A stretch of 64,000 bases of DNA from Dermatemys mawii (taxonomy: Eukaryota > Chordata > Testudines > Dermatemydidae), in NCBI GenBank assembly GCA_007922305.1, contig ML677348.1, forward strand, positions 14,160,616 to 14,224,615, read 5' to 3'. Below the pieces are notes generated by a model. It worked only from the letters and a program-made list of their open reading frames with translations, searched no databases and had not been told where the DNA came from. The position numbers were made by a program, and so were the translations under genes. Shown here in pieces: positions 1-12,700 of this stretch; within the stretch, counting starts at the first letter, position 1; each line of letters starts with the position of its first letter.

Positions 1-169
1 ATGGGGATTGCTCTTGTCACCATCAAAATCTGACCCTGCTGACTAAGATGTGCATTTCCCATATTGGCAATGATAGGGTGTTCAGCTCTGCAGTTATAGG
101 ACTGATCCCTGCTTAGGATACAAGAGAAAATATTTGTTATCTTTTCTCTAATGCCTCATTCTCCAGGTT

Positions 170-1175
170 TCAGCTTTGGAAGTAGTGACAATTAATGATT
201 TGACTGGAGAATTGAACAAAAGTTTGTTGAAATGTACAGATGACACTAATCTGTTTTGATTAATAAAAAATGTGAAGGAGTGTGCAAAATTCCAGATAGG
301 CATAAAAGCTGTGGGAAGCACAACAGCAAATGAAGTTCAAATTGGATAAATGCAATGAAATGCACTTCGGGAAAAATACTGTAAACTTTCTATTATATAT
401 ACTTATGGGCCATAAACTTGCCAGATCCCCTAATGAAAAAGATTTAGATATCATTGGGGATCACTCAATGAAGCTCTGTATCCAATGTTCATTAGCAGTT
501 AATAAAGCAAATAGAATGCTCAGTGGATAGAAAAGGGAACAGTGAAATTCCATTGGATAATGATATGTTACTTTCAGGAGTCCTGGCCTAGATTTGGTCC
601 TCTGGACCTAAGAAAATTCTACAGTAAGTAAAATGTTGAAGGGCAACAGAAATAGAGATATGGCAAGATTAAAATATGGTAGCTTTAAAACTGGGATTTT
701 CTAGTTTAGAAAGGAGAAGAATTGTGTTCCAAATTACAAAGGTGAGAGTAAAAAAACCCCAAAACACCGGCCTTCCTTTTTCCCTGGCCAATGATATTAC
801 AAGGAAGAAGTTACTCAATTAAATTAATAGCAGGCAAATTTCGAACAAATAAATCCTATTTGACACAGCACATAATTAGCCTGAGAGATTAAATGTCCTT
901 CTAATTGAGAGAATCTTTAACTGGATTTTTTTAAATGATTGGATAATTTTATGAGTATAACACGTCTAGTTACGTAAACTAAAGTAATCAAATTCTGTGA
1001 CTTGAGATAATTTTCGCAAGGGGTCAGGAAATATATCCCCTCTCTGCCTTGTATACGATACAGCACAATTGACAAAGCAATCTGAGGAAGTCATACCTTC
1101 TTCTGAAACTTTGGATGCTGCATTGACCTCTTTGTCATAATCAGTACATTGGATTTGATCAACCAGTGTTCATAA
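170..1175 (+). mobile_element. Degraded CR1/L3-type LINE, 3' portion
   Basis: The order of recognisable pieces follows the end of CR1-like reverse transcriptase and its 3' tail. There is an ATGAAGTTCAA...AAATGCAATGAAATGCACTT block (about 329-366), then AATAAAGCAAATAGAATGCT (501-520). A piece like AACTGGGATTTTCTAGTTTAG sits near 690, and a cluster near 840-890 recalls the bacterial-type CACAGC.CATAATTA motif seen in these elements. A tail near 1090-1170 resembles the CTTCTTCTGAAAC...GGAT end of such copies. Many stops and indels show it is dead. It is probably old because several diagnostic blocks are heavily changed. Confidence 0.65.
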
Positions 1176-2071
1176 GCTGTGTAGTCAATTTTATATTATC
1201 TCCAAATCATCACATGACTTTGCATGTTTGGCAGCCTCTGCTCAAATGAGAGTAAGGAAGAGAACAGTGGATTGTTACATGTTGAGACTGAGGTGCATTG
1301 GCAGAGCTGCGTGAGAAACTTGCACTGGCCTGTCTGCTTTATGTACTGTTTTAATCAATGGAGTTACTCACACTCAGTCATAAATACCCAATGCACACAT
1401 ACTGTTCTATTTAAAAACAAACACCCACTTCTTTGTGCCATTTTAGCAGTAAATTATTAATTGATTGTTGAACTTTTAATATACATTCTTGTCACACAAT
1501 CTCAGTCCACAGAGGAAAAAACCTAACAGCTATATTTTTTCAAGATGACCACTATTATACTGATCAGAAGCTGAGATATTCTGAAAAGGAAATGAAGACA
1601 GAGGCCCTCATAAGTTTCTGAGAGAACTGGTGGAAAAAGGAAGATAGGGAGCAATTAGTGGGAAAGATACCAAAATCTATCTTTGTTTAGAGTTAAGCAA
1701 TTTACTTGAGGCCAGTCGTGAGTGTTATTTTACCAAATAACCTCTTTAATATATCTTAAATTAAAATTCTAATATATGTTAGATCAAAGAGTTCATCTCG
1801 CTACAAATTTAGGGTTTAGTTCTCCCAAACCCCAGGGAAAGAACGTGTTGGCTATTAAACTGCTATATTTAATGATTGCTATGTTCTTCTTAAGTGTTGC
1901 TAAATTATTCATGTACTGTGAATACATTGTGTGATTACAAATGGTTCCTGTACACTGTCCTCCTCTAGTGTTTTAAAAATAATTTCATTTGCATGTTTGC
2001 CTACTAATTTTGGCCTCTCTTCAAGAAAAGAGTGCCTTTTTGTTTGAAAGTTCTTAATCTGAAGACTCTGC

Positions 2072-3732
2072 CTCTTCTTCGAGTAGTGTCCCTATGGGTG
2101 CTCCACTGTAAGTGTATCTGAGCCCCTGCGCCTCTAATCGGAGATTTTTGGTAGCGGTGTCCGTTAAGCCTGCACAAGCATTCTCCCTCCCTCATGGTCG
2201 GCCTACAGGCTATCTAGCACTGCATGGGCCAACCTCCATTCAGTTCCTTCTCACCCATCTTTGGCCTCAAACAGAGCAGGCAGTTGTCCCTTCCTTATCT
2301 GCGTCATTAGCAGTAGTAGTAGTTGTTTTTGTTTCTTTTGTTCTCCTTAAAAGTTAGTGTTTCCTTTTTATTCCATTGGCGTTAAAGGGGGGAAAAAGGA
2401 ACTTTTGTTTAAATTCCTTGCCCTATCTGGAGGGATTCTTTCCTCTGAGGGGGAGGGGCATTTTGAAGACTCTTGAGATTTTTCAGTTAACAAAAAAAGA
2501 GGAAAAGAAAAAAAAGTAGAAAAGAACAACTTTCTTCTGCATTCTTCACTGCTAGAGGGTGATAGCCCCGCATCCAAGGGCATGCCCAGCTCTCTGGGCT
2601 CCAAGAGATGTCTCTCCTGCAAGGAGTCAATTCCTGTAACAGCCAGGCAGTCTCACTGTGATTGGTGTCTGAGAGACTCCCATATCCCTCAGAAATGCTT
2701 CCCCTGCCACCAGCTAAAGCTGCAGTCTCGCAGGAAATGGGAGCTGGAGTTAAAACTCCTCCTTATCGAAAAGGCACTTCAGTCTCCAATGCTGACCTCC
2801 AGTGGGACTCCAGTGCTGACCCCGGATCATCCCCGGAGCCTTTAATTTCAAAGGGGGTAGAGTTGTGTAAGAAAACCCACCAGTCTCCCTCCGTAAAGTC
2901 TAGGAAAAACAGGGCTCAGAGTTGTTGGCCATCCAGGGGGGTTCCGCATTGTGGTCACCTCAGTACTGATGACACTAGCAGCTCTGAAACACAGAAGGGG
3001 CTCAGGCTCTGAGACAGCCATACTGCCCCCCAGGGACAGAGACAATTACCAAGGACAGAGACAATTCTTTCCCCTGTGCATGAGTGGCACAGAAAGAACT
3101 TTCAGAACCGGCTGTGACAAAACTCCTGTCTAGGGAGTACTCTGCACCTTCTCAACCATTGGTACTGACTCCGCACCACAGACACTGCTCTGCGGTACCA
3201 AGTGAACCATGGTACCAAGTGAGCCACAGTGTTGCATGAACCCTGGTACCCTGGAGACCTGATGGTAGGGGAAGAACACAATCACCATTACTCGGTACCA
3301 GGACTTCAGTACCCAGTGAAAGGCAATTACTGTACCGTCTCTAAAAGAGACGCACGAAGAAAACTTTTGGTACTGAGTGTGACAACTCCCATCTAGAGAG
3401 TGCTTTTCATCTTCTAATCCATCAGTACTGACAAAGTACCATGGATACTCCTCTGCAGTACTGAGTGAACCCATGGTTCCACGTGAGCTCCAGTATCCTG
3501 GAGACATGATGGTTTGGAAAGAACCACAATCCCCATTACTCAGTACTGGGGCCTCTGTATTCAGTACATCCTGGCACCTGGAATCACTCTCCACACCAGA
3601 CCATGTGCCATCAGTACCCTACTCAGCACTGGGCCAGAGCCGAGTCTGATAGTGTCCAGGAGGAGGTAATTTCCTTGGCCCCACATCGTGGCCCACCGTC
3701 ACAGTACAAGGGTCCTCCTCAATTCCGTTGAG
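2072..3732 (+). mobile_element. DIRS-type retrotransposon, 5' fragment (terminus and gag-like region)
   Basis: The left end near 2072-2107 carries CCCTATGGGTGCTCCAC, which is repeated in inverted form at 14857-14873 of the larger DIRS copy. Downstream at 2582-2845 a reading frame has paired cysteines (CLSCKESIPV, then CDWCLRDSHIPQKCFPC), the zinc-knuckle-like start of turtle DIRS gag. The frame then degenerates through a Ser/Thr/Pro-rich region that contains many GGTACC-like units. No reverse transcriptase or recombinase follows, so the copy is truncated at its 3' side, apparently where the repeat at 3733 begins. Confidence 0.68.
3113..3640 (+). repeat. Imperfect tandem duplication inside the DIRS gag region, period about 265
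   Basis: The unit beginning TGTGACAAAACTCC at 3113 recurs as TGTGACAACTCC at 3378. Matching landmarks follow at the same spacing: CTAGGGAGT/CTAGAGAGT, CTGGAGACCTGATGGT/CTGGAGACATGATGGT and ATTACTCGGTACC/ATTACTCAGTACT. The long minus-strand reading frame that covers this block (3130-3594) is a by-product of the repeat and is not a gene. Confidence 0.75.
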
Positions 3733-4130
3733 CCTGTCAGGGTTCCCTCCTCACTCTGAACTCTGGGGTGCAGATGTGGGGACCAGCCTGAAAGACCTTT
3801 TAAGCTTATATTCCACCAACTTAGGTTAAAAACTTTCCCAAAGTACAAATTCCTTTCCTTGTCCTTGCATGGTATCGCTGCCACCACCAAGTGATTTAAA
3901 CAAACATTCAGAGAGGGGCCGCTGGGACCCTATATCCCCCAGAATATCCCTCCAAGCCCCTTCACCCCCTTTCCTGGGGAGGCTTGAGAATAATATTCTA
4001 ACCAGTTGGTTACTAAGTGAGCACAGATCAAACTCCTGGGTCTTTAGAACACTGAAAATCAATCAGGTTCTTAAAAGAATTGTATTTTTTTAAAAAAAAT
4101 AAAATAAAAGAATCACACCCGTAAAATCCA
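3733..4130 (+). repeat. LTR-like interspersed repeat, partial
   Basis: The piece starts TGTCAGGGTTCCCTCC and runs through CACCACCAAGTGATTTAAAC and CCTTTCCTGGGGAGGCTTGA to an A-rich stretch near 4085-4108. I recognise it as a repeat that is common in turtle genomes, but I cannot name its family. The TG start suggests an LTR; there is no matching second copy or CA end in the window, and no coding sequence. The boundary with the DIRS fragment at 3733 is abrupt, consistent with insertion or recombination. Confidence 0.5.
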
Positions 4131-4613
4131 TATGGTGATTTGTAGCACAACTCAGCAAAATATGATTGAAATATAATGGGACAAAGAAAAGGCACTGCAA
4201 TAACCTTAGGTGTTTCTCCCAACTGAATATCAATGATCTTCTGCAGGCAATGGAGTTGCTAACATTTCTCAAATGAAAAGGTCTCAGTAATCCTTTATAA
4301 TGGAAATATAGTGGTTGCTGCCAGCTATCCCTATAATCATCCAAACTTAATCCAAAACCCCTTGTCTAGACTGCTTTGGGAAAGCAATAAATCCCAGTGG
4401 CCGCTGGAAACCTGAGGTAGGGAAAAAATTCATTCCCAAGCCCAGTAGGAAATCCACTAAGTGGATCTGAAAGCCTGGCCAGATTTTCCCCAAACCAGCA
4501 ATGAGTCATGTAGAAGATGATTTCCAATGACATACATTAGGAAGAGAGCTGGGAAACAGTGATGGCCAAAATGATGACGTTGGTCCAGTTTCCAGCCTAA
4601 ATGTGTTCTGTAT

Positions 4614-4675
4614 GGAATTCTGGCTACACTAAAGTCAATGTGAAAACTCCCATTGACTTCAGTGGAGACAAGATT
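4614..4675. repeat. Small foldback repeat fragment
   Basis: AAAGTCAATG is followed by CATTGACTTC, arms of a palindromic repeat whose core recurs at 26398-26440, 28358-28383, 37796-37811 and 59550-59568. It belongs to a family of short palindromic elements in this window. Confidence 0.5.
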
Positions 4676-5401
4676 TCACCCTGTCCCTCGTCTTTCCTTC
4701 CCCTGCACAACCCAGAGTGCAATGTTTGTCCACTGGAAGGGAATAGGTATGTTCAAAACGCATCATCTTGAACTTCTGGAGGGGAAAGAGAGTGATCCAC
4801 AAGGTGGCAATCAAGTGCTCCAAAAGTCTCTTATCCCATTGCCCGTGAATGAGGTATGAATTTTATTCAGAATACTGTAAACAACTGAAATGAGCATATA
4901 ATGAAAAACGTTTTGCAGCTTTGTAGCATTCACAGATAGAAAACTTTTAAATGAAATAGCAGTAATCTGTAGAATTTGAATGAATGTACTGTTTACAATT
5001 ATATTTTCAATCCACATATATTTCCAGCTAATAAAAATCACCTTAAAATTAAGTGAAGTATCTGAGAGAAACCTAGGTAAATCTCTGAATTCCAGTTAAG
5101 AATTAAAAATCCACAAGATAGGCACAACAGGTCATAGCAGGATAACATAATAGGGCACCCTGTAGTGCTCAACTATTACAGGTTTAATCCTTGACTGTGA
5201 ATTTTCTTGCTTTTGTATAGTTGTCTCAGATGCTTAAAATAATGTTGTCATGGAATTTTGGATTAATGTTTTTACATAATTTACTGTAACTTTATCATAT
5301 TTCTGGCTTCTGCTTTTATTTTAATCCATCAACTTCAGATTTCAGCCTCCATTGGTAAACTGTTTCTCAGTGGTCTTCACATCAAATTAAAGTATAAATG
5401 T

Positions 5402-5423
5402 AAAAAAAAAAAAAAAAAAAAAA
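5402..5423 (+). repeat. Poly(A) run
   Basis: About 22 consecutive A residues in A+T-rich intron. No recognisable retroposed sequence precedes it, so it may be a simple repeat and not a retroposon tail. Confidence 0.85.
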
Positions 5424-7223
5424 GGGACTTTTAGAAAGCAGAGTTAATAATGTCTAAAAAGTGGCATAGTTTGCAAAACTTGTCATTGTAAGTATTATAG
5501 AATGCTTTTTCAATTATATACCAAAATAAGAATTGTCTTTAATTAAAACATGTAATATTAATCTACTGGGTACTTATTTCATACATGAAAGTTGCCAAGT
5601 AAAGCAATCCAAAGTGCTTTGATGGACACATCAAAGTTGAAGTTGCCCTCCCAAGTTTAACTCTGTTCCTGTTGTCTGCATTCTGATTCATTCTGGTGTT
5701 ATGACAATGCTCAGCAAATGTGCCAGTGTTGAATATTTTTTATCCTCACTTTAATATGTGGGAGTCAGTTTTGTCAAGGTCCAGACTCCAGAGAAAAAAC
5801 AAAAAGAATAATGATGATAAGTAAATAAAAAGATTTTAGGGTCTGTTCAGTAGTGTCTGTTGGTTCATATTTGGCCCATGGTCCACCTTTTGACTACCCC
5901 TGCTTTAATATGTGGTTCTCTGCCTCACTTGTCACATGCTATCTGACTCCCACAGTAACAAGATGGGGAATCCTCTGGCCATTTACAGTGCAACTTGTAT
6001 AAAGATCCTGCAACCAAAACAGTGTGCGATTATTTTAATTCAGACTTCATTGGGAGCTTCAAAGTTTGATAGACAAAGATGCATGGGGAAACTTGCCATT
6101 ACAAGGCTTTAGTGCCTTTGCTTTGCAACCTGCATTCTTTTAATGTCTTTTTGTATATACATAATTTCCTAGGCATTTAATTGGAATTATTTACTAGGCA
6201 GCAGCAAGAATCAGACTAGAATGTCATGTTCAGTTGGTACCTCCTAACAGTTATCTACGATCATACCTTTTGAGAATTAGTTCTTTCTGGGAAACAGTCC
6301 TTTTTTGTAAGAATGTTTAAATTTGATTGTTACTATTTTATCTAATGGCTGATATGACACAAGTCAAAGGCACAAACAGCAAGTGGGGAATTAGGGAGAT
6401 GTGTATATAGGTTACACAATGACTTAATTGTACACAAGTCTTGTTCTAATGCATGTTCCACAGCTTAGACAACTTACTGATAACAAATTTAGTAGCGTAT
6501 TTCTTGAAGATATAAAATTCTAGTTTGGTAGCGTGTATCATAACTGTTCAGAATACAGAATATAAAAAAATAAAATGATGGCATTCATTTATTTTGATTG
6601 TTAGTGTCCTTCCTAGGCTCTGAGTTATTTATCTTTGTATTTCACTCATTACCATGAGCAAAGAATCAATATTTCATAGAACAAAATAAAATCCATACCT
6701 CATTCAATCAGCTGCCCAAAAAAATAATAAAGCCAAGCCTCTCCCCCCATCTTAGTAACCTGTCAAAAAAGTCACCATATCTCCACCCAATCCTACCAAT
6801 TGAGAAGAGAACGGAGGCATTTTATTAAAATAAAAATTTTGTAGGTGCTTTCATGTGATCTAATTTGAATGCACAGTCTTGTGCTGACCAGACCAGACAT
6901 AGTAATATATGTAACAAAGAGAGTGTTTATGATGATTTCAATGGTAGTAGTATCAGAGCATACCTGCCTGCCAATTATCATGGCAACAGTAGTCTTATGA
7001 CAGAGTATGCAATATTATATCCTTCCGTTCCTGCAATCAGATCTGTATAGTGCAAAATTCATTATCTGTGTGTAGGTGTGTGTAAAATGAGATGCCAAAT
7101 ATTATTCTACTCTTATATTTTAATTTTAAACTTTAAAATGTCTCATAGTTCATTAGGAAACTGCTGTGTGATCCATTCTGCTGTATTCTTGTATTATATG
7201 TGTATTCATTTGTTTGGTCACAG

Positions 7224-7343
7224 GAGCCCTTCACAACATTCTTTCTTAATGCAAATGATGCAAAATTTGACCATCCAGATCGAACCTTCTCTTCAGTGGC
7301 AAGATCTTGGAGAAACAGCCAAAGAGATACCTCAGATGTGAAG
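7224..7343 (+). CDS. NBEA: NBEA exon, BEACH domain (40 codons)
   Basis: This internal exon encodes 40 residues starting EPFTTFFLNAND and ending RDTSDVK. That is the BEACH segment in which NBEA-family proteins read EPFTTFFLNAN.. and KFDHPDRTFSS. It is bounded by a CAG acceptor (ends 7223) after a T-rich tract and a GTAGGT donor (starts 7344). Both ends are phase 0. Neurobeachin is a large cytoplasmic protein of neurons and endocrine cells that anchors protein kinase A and supports trafficking of synaptic receptors; its BEACH domain packs against a PH-like domain and has no known enzymatic activity. The fold itself is family knowledge. One residue, Ala after FFLNAND, differs from the Gly I remember for mammals. 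LRBA is the alternative, but the downstream exons favour NBEA. The preceding exon is not in the window. Confidence 0.96.
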
Positions 7344-8565
7344 GTAGGTTTAATTTTATATATATTAATTCATGAAATGTGTTCTGTTACATAACGTGGA
7401 GCTATAGTTTATGCATTTTCATTTCTGATGTTTTGTTTCCAGAGGCTCATAGAGGCTTTTTTATTTAGTCCCTTTATATAAAAACCCCATTTATTATACA
7501 CACTTTAAGTAGAAGGTGACTGACAGAAAATACTGTTGCCATAATAGAAAACAGTCAACAATGCTATGATGTTGAGAGTTTTATTTCCACAAAAAAATTG
7601 GATCTAATTTAGATCAGTTAATCAGAATATGAAAAAAGCCCAGTAAATTGTTCTTTCCTGCTGTTAACTCAATATTTGGCCCAGTCCATAAAACGCAGCA
7701 GAAATTGGATTTAACCTTAAAGTGTCATATTGTTGTAGCTCGCCTAGCTCTGGGTTTGCATTGCCTGGGGCAATTAATAAAGCATTAATGACAAGACCCA
7801 TTTAAAATGTAGGCTTTTTTGTACAGCTTTAGCTTTTACTTGACTGTGCCTGGGGATATTATGCAACAATACGCATTAGATTAAACCAACATCTACACAA
7901 TATACAGAAACAGCTGGAGAGCAGGGTAATTTTACTGTTGTTATTACTTACCTATTGTTAAATACAAAGGATTATTGTACATATACATGGGGCCTTGTCA
8001 AAAGGAAGCCCATATTTTTCAATATTTTAAACAAAAAGATCCTTTCCTGATTCTCTCTTTCTCTAGTAATAAGGTTGTATTTAAAGGCTCGAGCATCCAT
8101 ATTAATTGTGCATGCTTTTCTTTTTAAAGCAGTTTTAAAGGGATTTTATTGTTCCATTACTGCCAGTGAGATTATTAAGTATAAATACCAAGATTACATT
8201 TACATTAGGCATCTGAATTGACCTGAGAAAACAGAGACTATAGAGGAGTTATTCTCTTTTTATTCTGGACCTCTTTTTGCAAGAACATCGTAAGTGTCTC
8301 GGAAGAGTTTGTGATCTTTTATACCATTTCTTCTGCACATCTAGGTACTACAACATTCTTTATTACATGCATTTCTGCCTTAACTTGAGGAAACAAATAT
8401 ACAATGAGATGGAAGAGGTTTAGTTTATTTGTGTGTGTTCCATTGGATATCAGTGATGTTTTACATACTATCTAGTACAAAGTGTGAACACAGTGCCTAT
8501 TGGGTTGACATCTCAAATGAGCTTCTACTGTATAAAAATATGTAGCAGTTTCTTCAAATTGGTAT

Positions 8566-8652
8566 GCATCTGACGAAGTGGGTATTAGCCCACAAAAGCT
8601 TATGCTTCAATACTTTTGTTAGTCTTTAAGGTGCCACAAGACTCTTTGTTGC
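8566..8652 (+). repeat. Penelope-like element 3' end
   Basis: The piece GACGAAGTGGGTATTAGCCC then CACAAAAGCTTATGC and TTAGTCTTTAAGGTGCCACA is the same 3' terminus seen, inverted, at the end of the larger Penelope copy near 54690-54770. Only the tail remains; no coding sequence is attached. Confidence 0.72.
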
Positions 8653-8754
8653 TTCTTCAAATTTAAAGTGTTTTGCTTTTGTCCTTCAACTAAACCCAGC
8701 TTAAATTGACTAAATTCTCAAATATTCCACTTTACAAAGTTATGTTTCTTGTTC

Positions 8755-8830
8755 TTTGTGTGTAACCATGGGCAAGTTATTTTATGTGGCTCAGTTTCCC
8801 CACCTGTTGTTGGTGATAGAGACTTGAAAC
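8755..8830 (+). repeat. Probable MIR SINE core relic
   Basis: GGGCAAGTTATTTTATGTGG followed by CTCAGTTTCCCCACCTGT resembles the MIR core (consensus-like GGCAAGTCACTTAACCTC... CTCAGTTTCC). The match is short and the tRNA-like head is not evident. Confidence 0.5.
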
Positions 8831-9785
8831 ATGTTGAAGTCAGAAATACTTTAAAAGACATTTATATTAGTGTCCTGAAGGATGAGTTTATATTTGCCAA
8901 TCTGAACAGATGTGTTCATCTCTGTAAAGAGCAAGAACAGTGTATATAATGTATATATAACTTCCACTTTGGTACACCATTATACTGGGGCATTCCAATC
9001 AGTTCTCTCCTCAGGAAGTTCAAGGAATAAACTTTGCTATGCTTTGAGATTCAGGTTACTTCACAAGATTTCAGAGATGCCAGTCAGAACTGATGAGTTT
9101 GGGCCACACAAGTCATTCAGTCTTGTCCCCAGCAATCTGTCTGTCATTTAGTTATAAAGGAATCCATCCCACTCGATCACTGTAGAAGGAATGCTGCCCA
9201 TAATGTCATCTTAGTGCTTCTAATGTATATGACAGTAAGGAGTCTAAGTCCAAGAGACTTTGCCACAAGGTGAGAGTTACCTGGCTGTGGTTGTAGTTTG
9301 CATCCAGATTGTAAAGCTTCAGCCAGACTCTTCACCAGAACTGATGATCAAGCTGTCTTCTTTGAGTAGTGTCCCTGGGGTGCTCCCCTTCATATGTGCA
9401 TGTGCCTCTCCTGAACAGAATTCTTTTTGTTAGCAGAGTCTCTTTGGCGTCCTCTGTATCCTCAAGCAATGCAACAAGGTTATATTGGGCTTTGCAGGTG
9501 AATCACTCTCAGGTTCTTCTGAACTGCCTTAACTGTCTGCTTTAAGCAAGCCTTGGCTAGAGCTCTTACTTATAGTAATAATTTAGCATTAGATAATTTA
9601 TAGTTAGTAGATAGTTAAGTAGTGAGAGGATTAACTTTATTCATCTCCCTCCCTTCAGGGATCCTTACCTGCTTGGCAGGACATGTCCAGCTCTCCAAGT
9701 TTCAAACACTGCCTTCTCTTACTCGGAGGCTATCCCCATAAGCAATGACCACTCTAAGAGTGTTTACTACCTGATAGAGTCTCAC

Positions 9786-10660
9786 ATGTCCCAGAAGTGT
9801 AACTTCCACCTGGTCCTTAAATCCACAGCAGGAAAGAACTGGGAGATCAGATTGGGGCTGCTACTGATGGAAATTTCCCTTCATTCTGCTTCAGAATCAT
9901 GGCAGGAGACCCCCGGAACATCTATCTTTGGCAGATCAAGTGCTCCTTTGACCTCACTTCCAGCATCCCCTATGAATGGGAAGACACTAGTGATACCAGC
10001 AAAGGCTCCCAAGAAGAGGAGCTCTGACTCCCTTCATAAGGAGACTGTTTCCAGAAGACCTCAGTCCCCCACTAGCTTGATGGTCTCAGAAGCATTGACC
10101 TCTCAGCTCAGTACCATAGGAAAATGATTCCTCTTGGTACTGATGTGGCTGGAAAGTTCTGGAGCTTGAAGGACAAACACAGCTCCAACTGAGCCTCAGT
10201 ACCATCTACACATTACGAGGAAGGTAGGGCTAAGAACTCAACCAGGACCATCGAACACAGCTCCATCATCATTACCCGCTCAGTCAGGACAAACAGAAAC
10301 ATCAGACATCATTGACACCACCTTTAGTATGCTGTGAATCTATGGTACTGTCTGCTGCAATAACCGAGTAGACTATTATGTTAGTGCCAGTCCTCTGTAT
10401 AGTACAACAGGAATTTAGGTGCTTGGAAGACTTGAAATTGGCAGATGAACTGGAATTTCCACTGCTTGTAAGTACCAAAAACCTCTTAGAAACAAGATTC
10501 TATTTCTAAGGCTACTACCATCAGTCTTCAGTACCACCTGATTCACCAGCATTTTCTGCTGATGTCCTTCCTTTCCATTCGAGGATACCGAGGAGGAGGA
10601 GGAGGAGGAGGAGGAGGGAGATCTACCTTTGGTCTTGTCCATTGGTGTACAGAGTTCCCT
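9786..10660 (+). pseudogene. DIRS gag-like remnant
   Basis: The frame from 9786 to 10127 (114 codons with the stop) begins SQKCNFHLVLKSTAGKNWEI, matching the segment after the zinc-knuckle-like cysteines of the related fragment at 2582 (HIPQKCFPCHQLKLQSRRK). The rest is Ser/Pro-rich, as in these gag proteins. After 10127 the frame is lost. An acidic GAG-codon run follows at 10590-10617, which would be a poly-Glu stretch in the ancestral frame. The function is inferred from position and resemblance. Confidence 0.6.
10590..10617 (+). repeat. GAG/AGG trinucleotide microsatellite
   Basis: Nine or so uninterrupted GAG units within the DIRS gag remnant; read in the ancestral frame they would encode Glu. 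On the minus strand they appear as Ser/Pro homopolymers, which explains two artefactual minus-strand reading frames across 10415-10737. Confidence 0.85.
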
Positions 10661-12179
10661 GACACATCTACATAGGAACCCAGTCTTTGATACTCACAGA
10701 GAAGACTGGTGGACAACAGCATAGGTGGTGGGATCAATCAAGGATGCCACCCCATCTCCCTTATGGGCCCCTGAATGGCCATATAGGTGTCCCTGAGATA
10801 TGTGCAGTCTATTTGCCAGACTACCAGCTCCAACAGTGACATTCAATCCTCTTCCCATCAACAGAGACCCTAGCACAAGTGAGACTTTTGAGGAACAGGA
10901 GGCTAGGGCAGATGGTCAGACTCCTGTCTGACCATCATCATCACAGTTTGAGGTGGTCATGCATCCACCACCATTGGTGGCCAATAATTTCCAGCAATTT
11001 CAGGATCTCATTAAATGGGTAGCAGACAGTCTTTGAACAGAAAGAATCAAGGGTTCGCAATACAAGTTGCTTGACATTTTACAATGAGAACACCATCGGG
11101 AGCTGCATTACCTATTAACGAGGCAGTCCTGGATCTGGCAAAGACTGCTTGTCAAACACCCGTTTTGGTTCTGCCTACTTCAAAACAGGTGAATAAAAAG
11201 TATTTTGTCCCATCCGAGGACTCCAAATTCTTATTCTTCTATCTCCACCTAATTCTATAGTGATGGATGCAATTAACGAATAAAGTAAGCAAGTCTGTCC
11301 CATACCACTATGATCAAAAGTGCTTGTACCAATTTGGACAGAAGTCCAAGACCTCACTATGTTAGATAACAAACTATCAAGTGATCTTGACTAAATATAA
11401 TTTCACAAATTACAATAAATTTACAGCTTTTATTGATCACCTTCCACAGGAGCAAAGGGAACAATTCCAGGCCATTATCACTGAGGATCAGTTACTCAGA
11501 TTATTTCTTCAACCATCCTTACATGCCACAGACACTGCAGCCTGATCCATTTCTATGTGGTAGTTGTGTGCAGGGTGTCATGGCTCCAACTCTGAGTTCT
11601 TGAGAGAAGTTCAGAACAGTGTAGAAGACCTCCCCTTCAATGATCTGAAGCTATTTTCAGAGACCATGGGTGAGTCTTTTTTCATATTAAAATTTACCAT
11701 CTCTGATTTTCTACACACCTAAGAATAAAAGAAGATTTAGCCGTCACAAACTGCACAGATATCTTGCTTGGTTTAATTCTCAAGGCTTCAAAAACCCACC
11801 AAATCCCCCAGCAAGAGACCCCAGCAAGTTCCAGAGGAAGAGAGCTGCCCATCCTCTTTCATCAGCCAAGGGTTCAAATCCTCCCACATCTCTAGTTCAA
11901 CAGTTGCAGCCTTTTGCCTACCTCCCGCAGTATACAGGCTGACTTTCACATTTCCATCAGGCATGGAAATGGATCACCAGAGACATCAAGGTCATGTGTA
12001 TGACAAAATATTTGTATCTTTTATAAAAAATACAGTATATTAGTGTATACCATTCACTAGTGTCCACCATCCACTTTAAGTCCCTCTCTCCATTCCATCC
12101 CCCTTTCCCATCTCATCCCCCTTTCCCGTCTCACTTCAGGGATCTTTCTCACAAGCTTTCACTGAGACAAGAAATACAT

Positions 12180-12700
12180 TCCCTCCTTCAGTTAGGACCT
12201 TTACAGTTGGTCCAAGCTCTTCAGAAGGGAAAGGAGTTCTATTCAAGATATTTCCTTTTGCCAAAGAAAGAGAGAGAGTGGGGATCAATTTTGGATTTAA
12301 GCAAATTTATAAAGTCTCAAAAGTTCAGGATGACTTTGTCAGCCACCATCCCTTCACTAGAGGCAGGAGATTGGGTTTTGGCCCTCAACCTACAAGATGC
12401 TTATTTCTGTGTAGTGATACATACATCTCACAGAAAATGCCTACACTTTGTGATAGGCTAAGATCATTTTCAATACTCAGTACTTCCCTTTGACCTCTCC
12501 TCGGCTACAAGGATTTTTCAGAATGTTCTTAGTGGTAGTAGCTGCTTACCTATATCAGGAGGTAATTTTAGTTTTCCCATAATTTGATCACTGGCTGATC
12601 AAGGGCCGATCGTATGAAGCGGTACTGTCATCCACTGAGATGACCCTTTCTCTTTTCCTGAAATTGGGTCTTCAGCTCAGTGTAAGAAGATCCATGTTAA
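12180..12700 (+). pseudogene. DIRS reverse transcriptase remnant
   Basis: The open part ends at 12461 and reads FYSRYFLLPKK, then ILDLSKFIKSQKFRMTLSAT, IPSLEAGDWVLALNLQDAYF and a degraded HTSHRKCLHF. That is the finger and palm start of a DIRS-type RT. In motif A the expected LDLQDAYF reads LNLQDAYF, so the first Asp is Asn. After a frameshift the sequence continues HFQYSVLPFDLSSAT and VVAAYLYQE. The YLDD box is reduced to a stop followed by FDH near 12577-12591. It cannot encode an active enzyme. The reading frame opens with a non-ATG codon. Confidence 0.8.

Larger units (their letters stand above)
1..7223 (+). other. NBEA: NBEA intron, 3' part
   Basis: No coding exon of the gene is visible before 7224; the preceding BEACH exon must lie upstream of the window. 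The stretch holds an old LINE (170-1175), a DIRS gag fragment (2072-3732), an LTR-like repeat (3733-4130) and a foldback fragment (4614-4675). In 1176-2071, 4131-4613 and 4676-7223 I recognise nothing firm beyond a poly(A) run (5402-5423) and A+T-rich intron. Around 4370-4490 there is a moderately G+C-rich piece that may be another old repeat. Confidence 0.85.

Noticed and set aside
3130..3594. 154-codon minus-strand reading frame, the longest in the window
   Set aside because: It is antisense to the duplicated DIRS gag block and resembles no protein; the duplication itself keeps the frame open.
10415..10737. Minus-strand frames with poly-Ser and poly-Pro
   Set aside because: They are antisense readings of the GAG microsatellite in the DIRS gag remnant.
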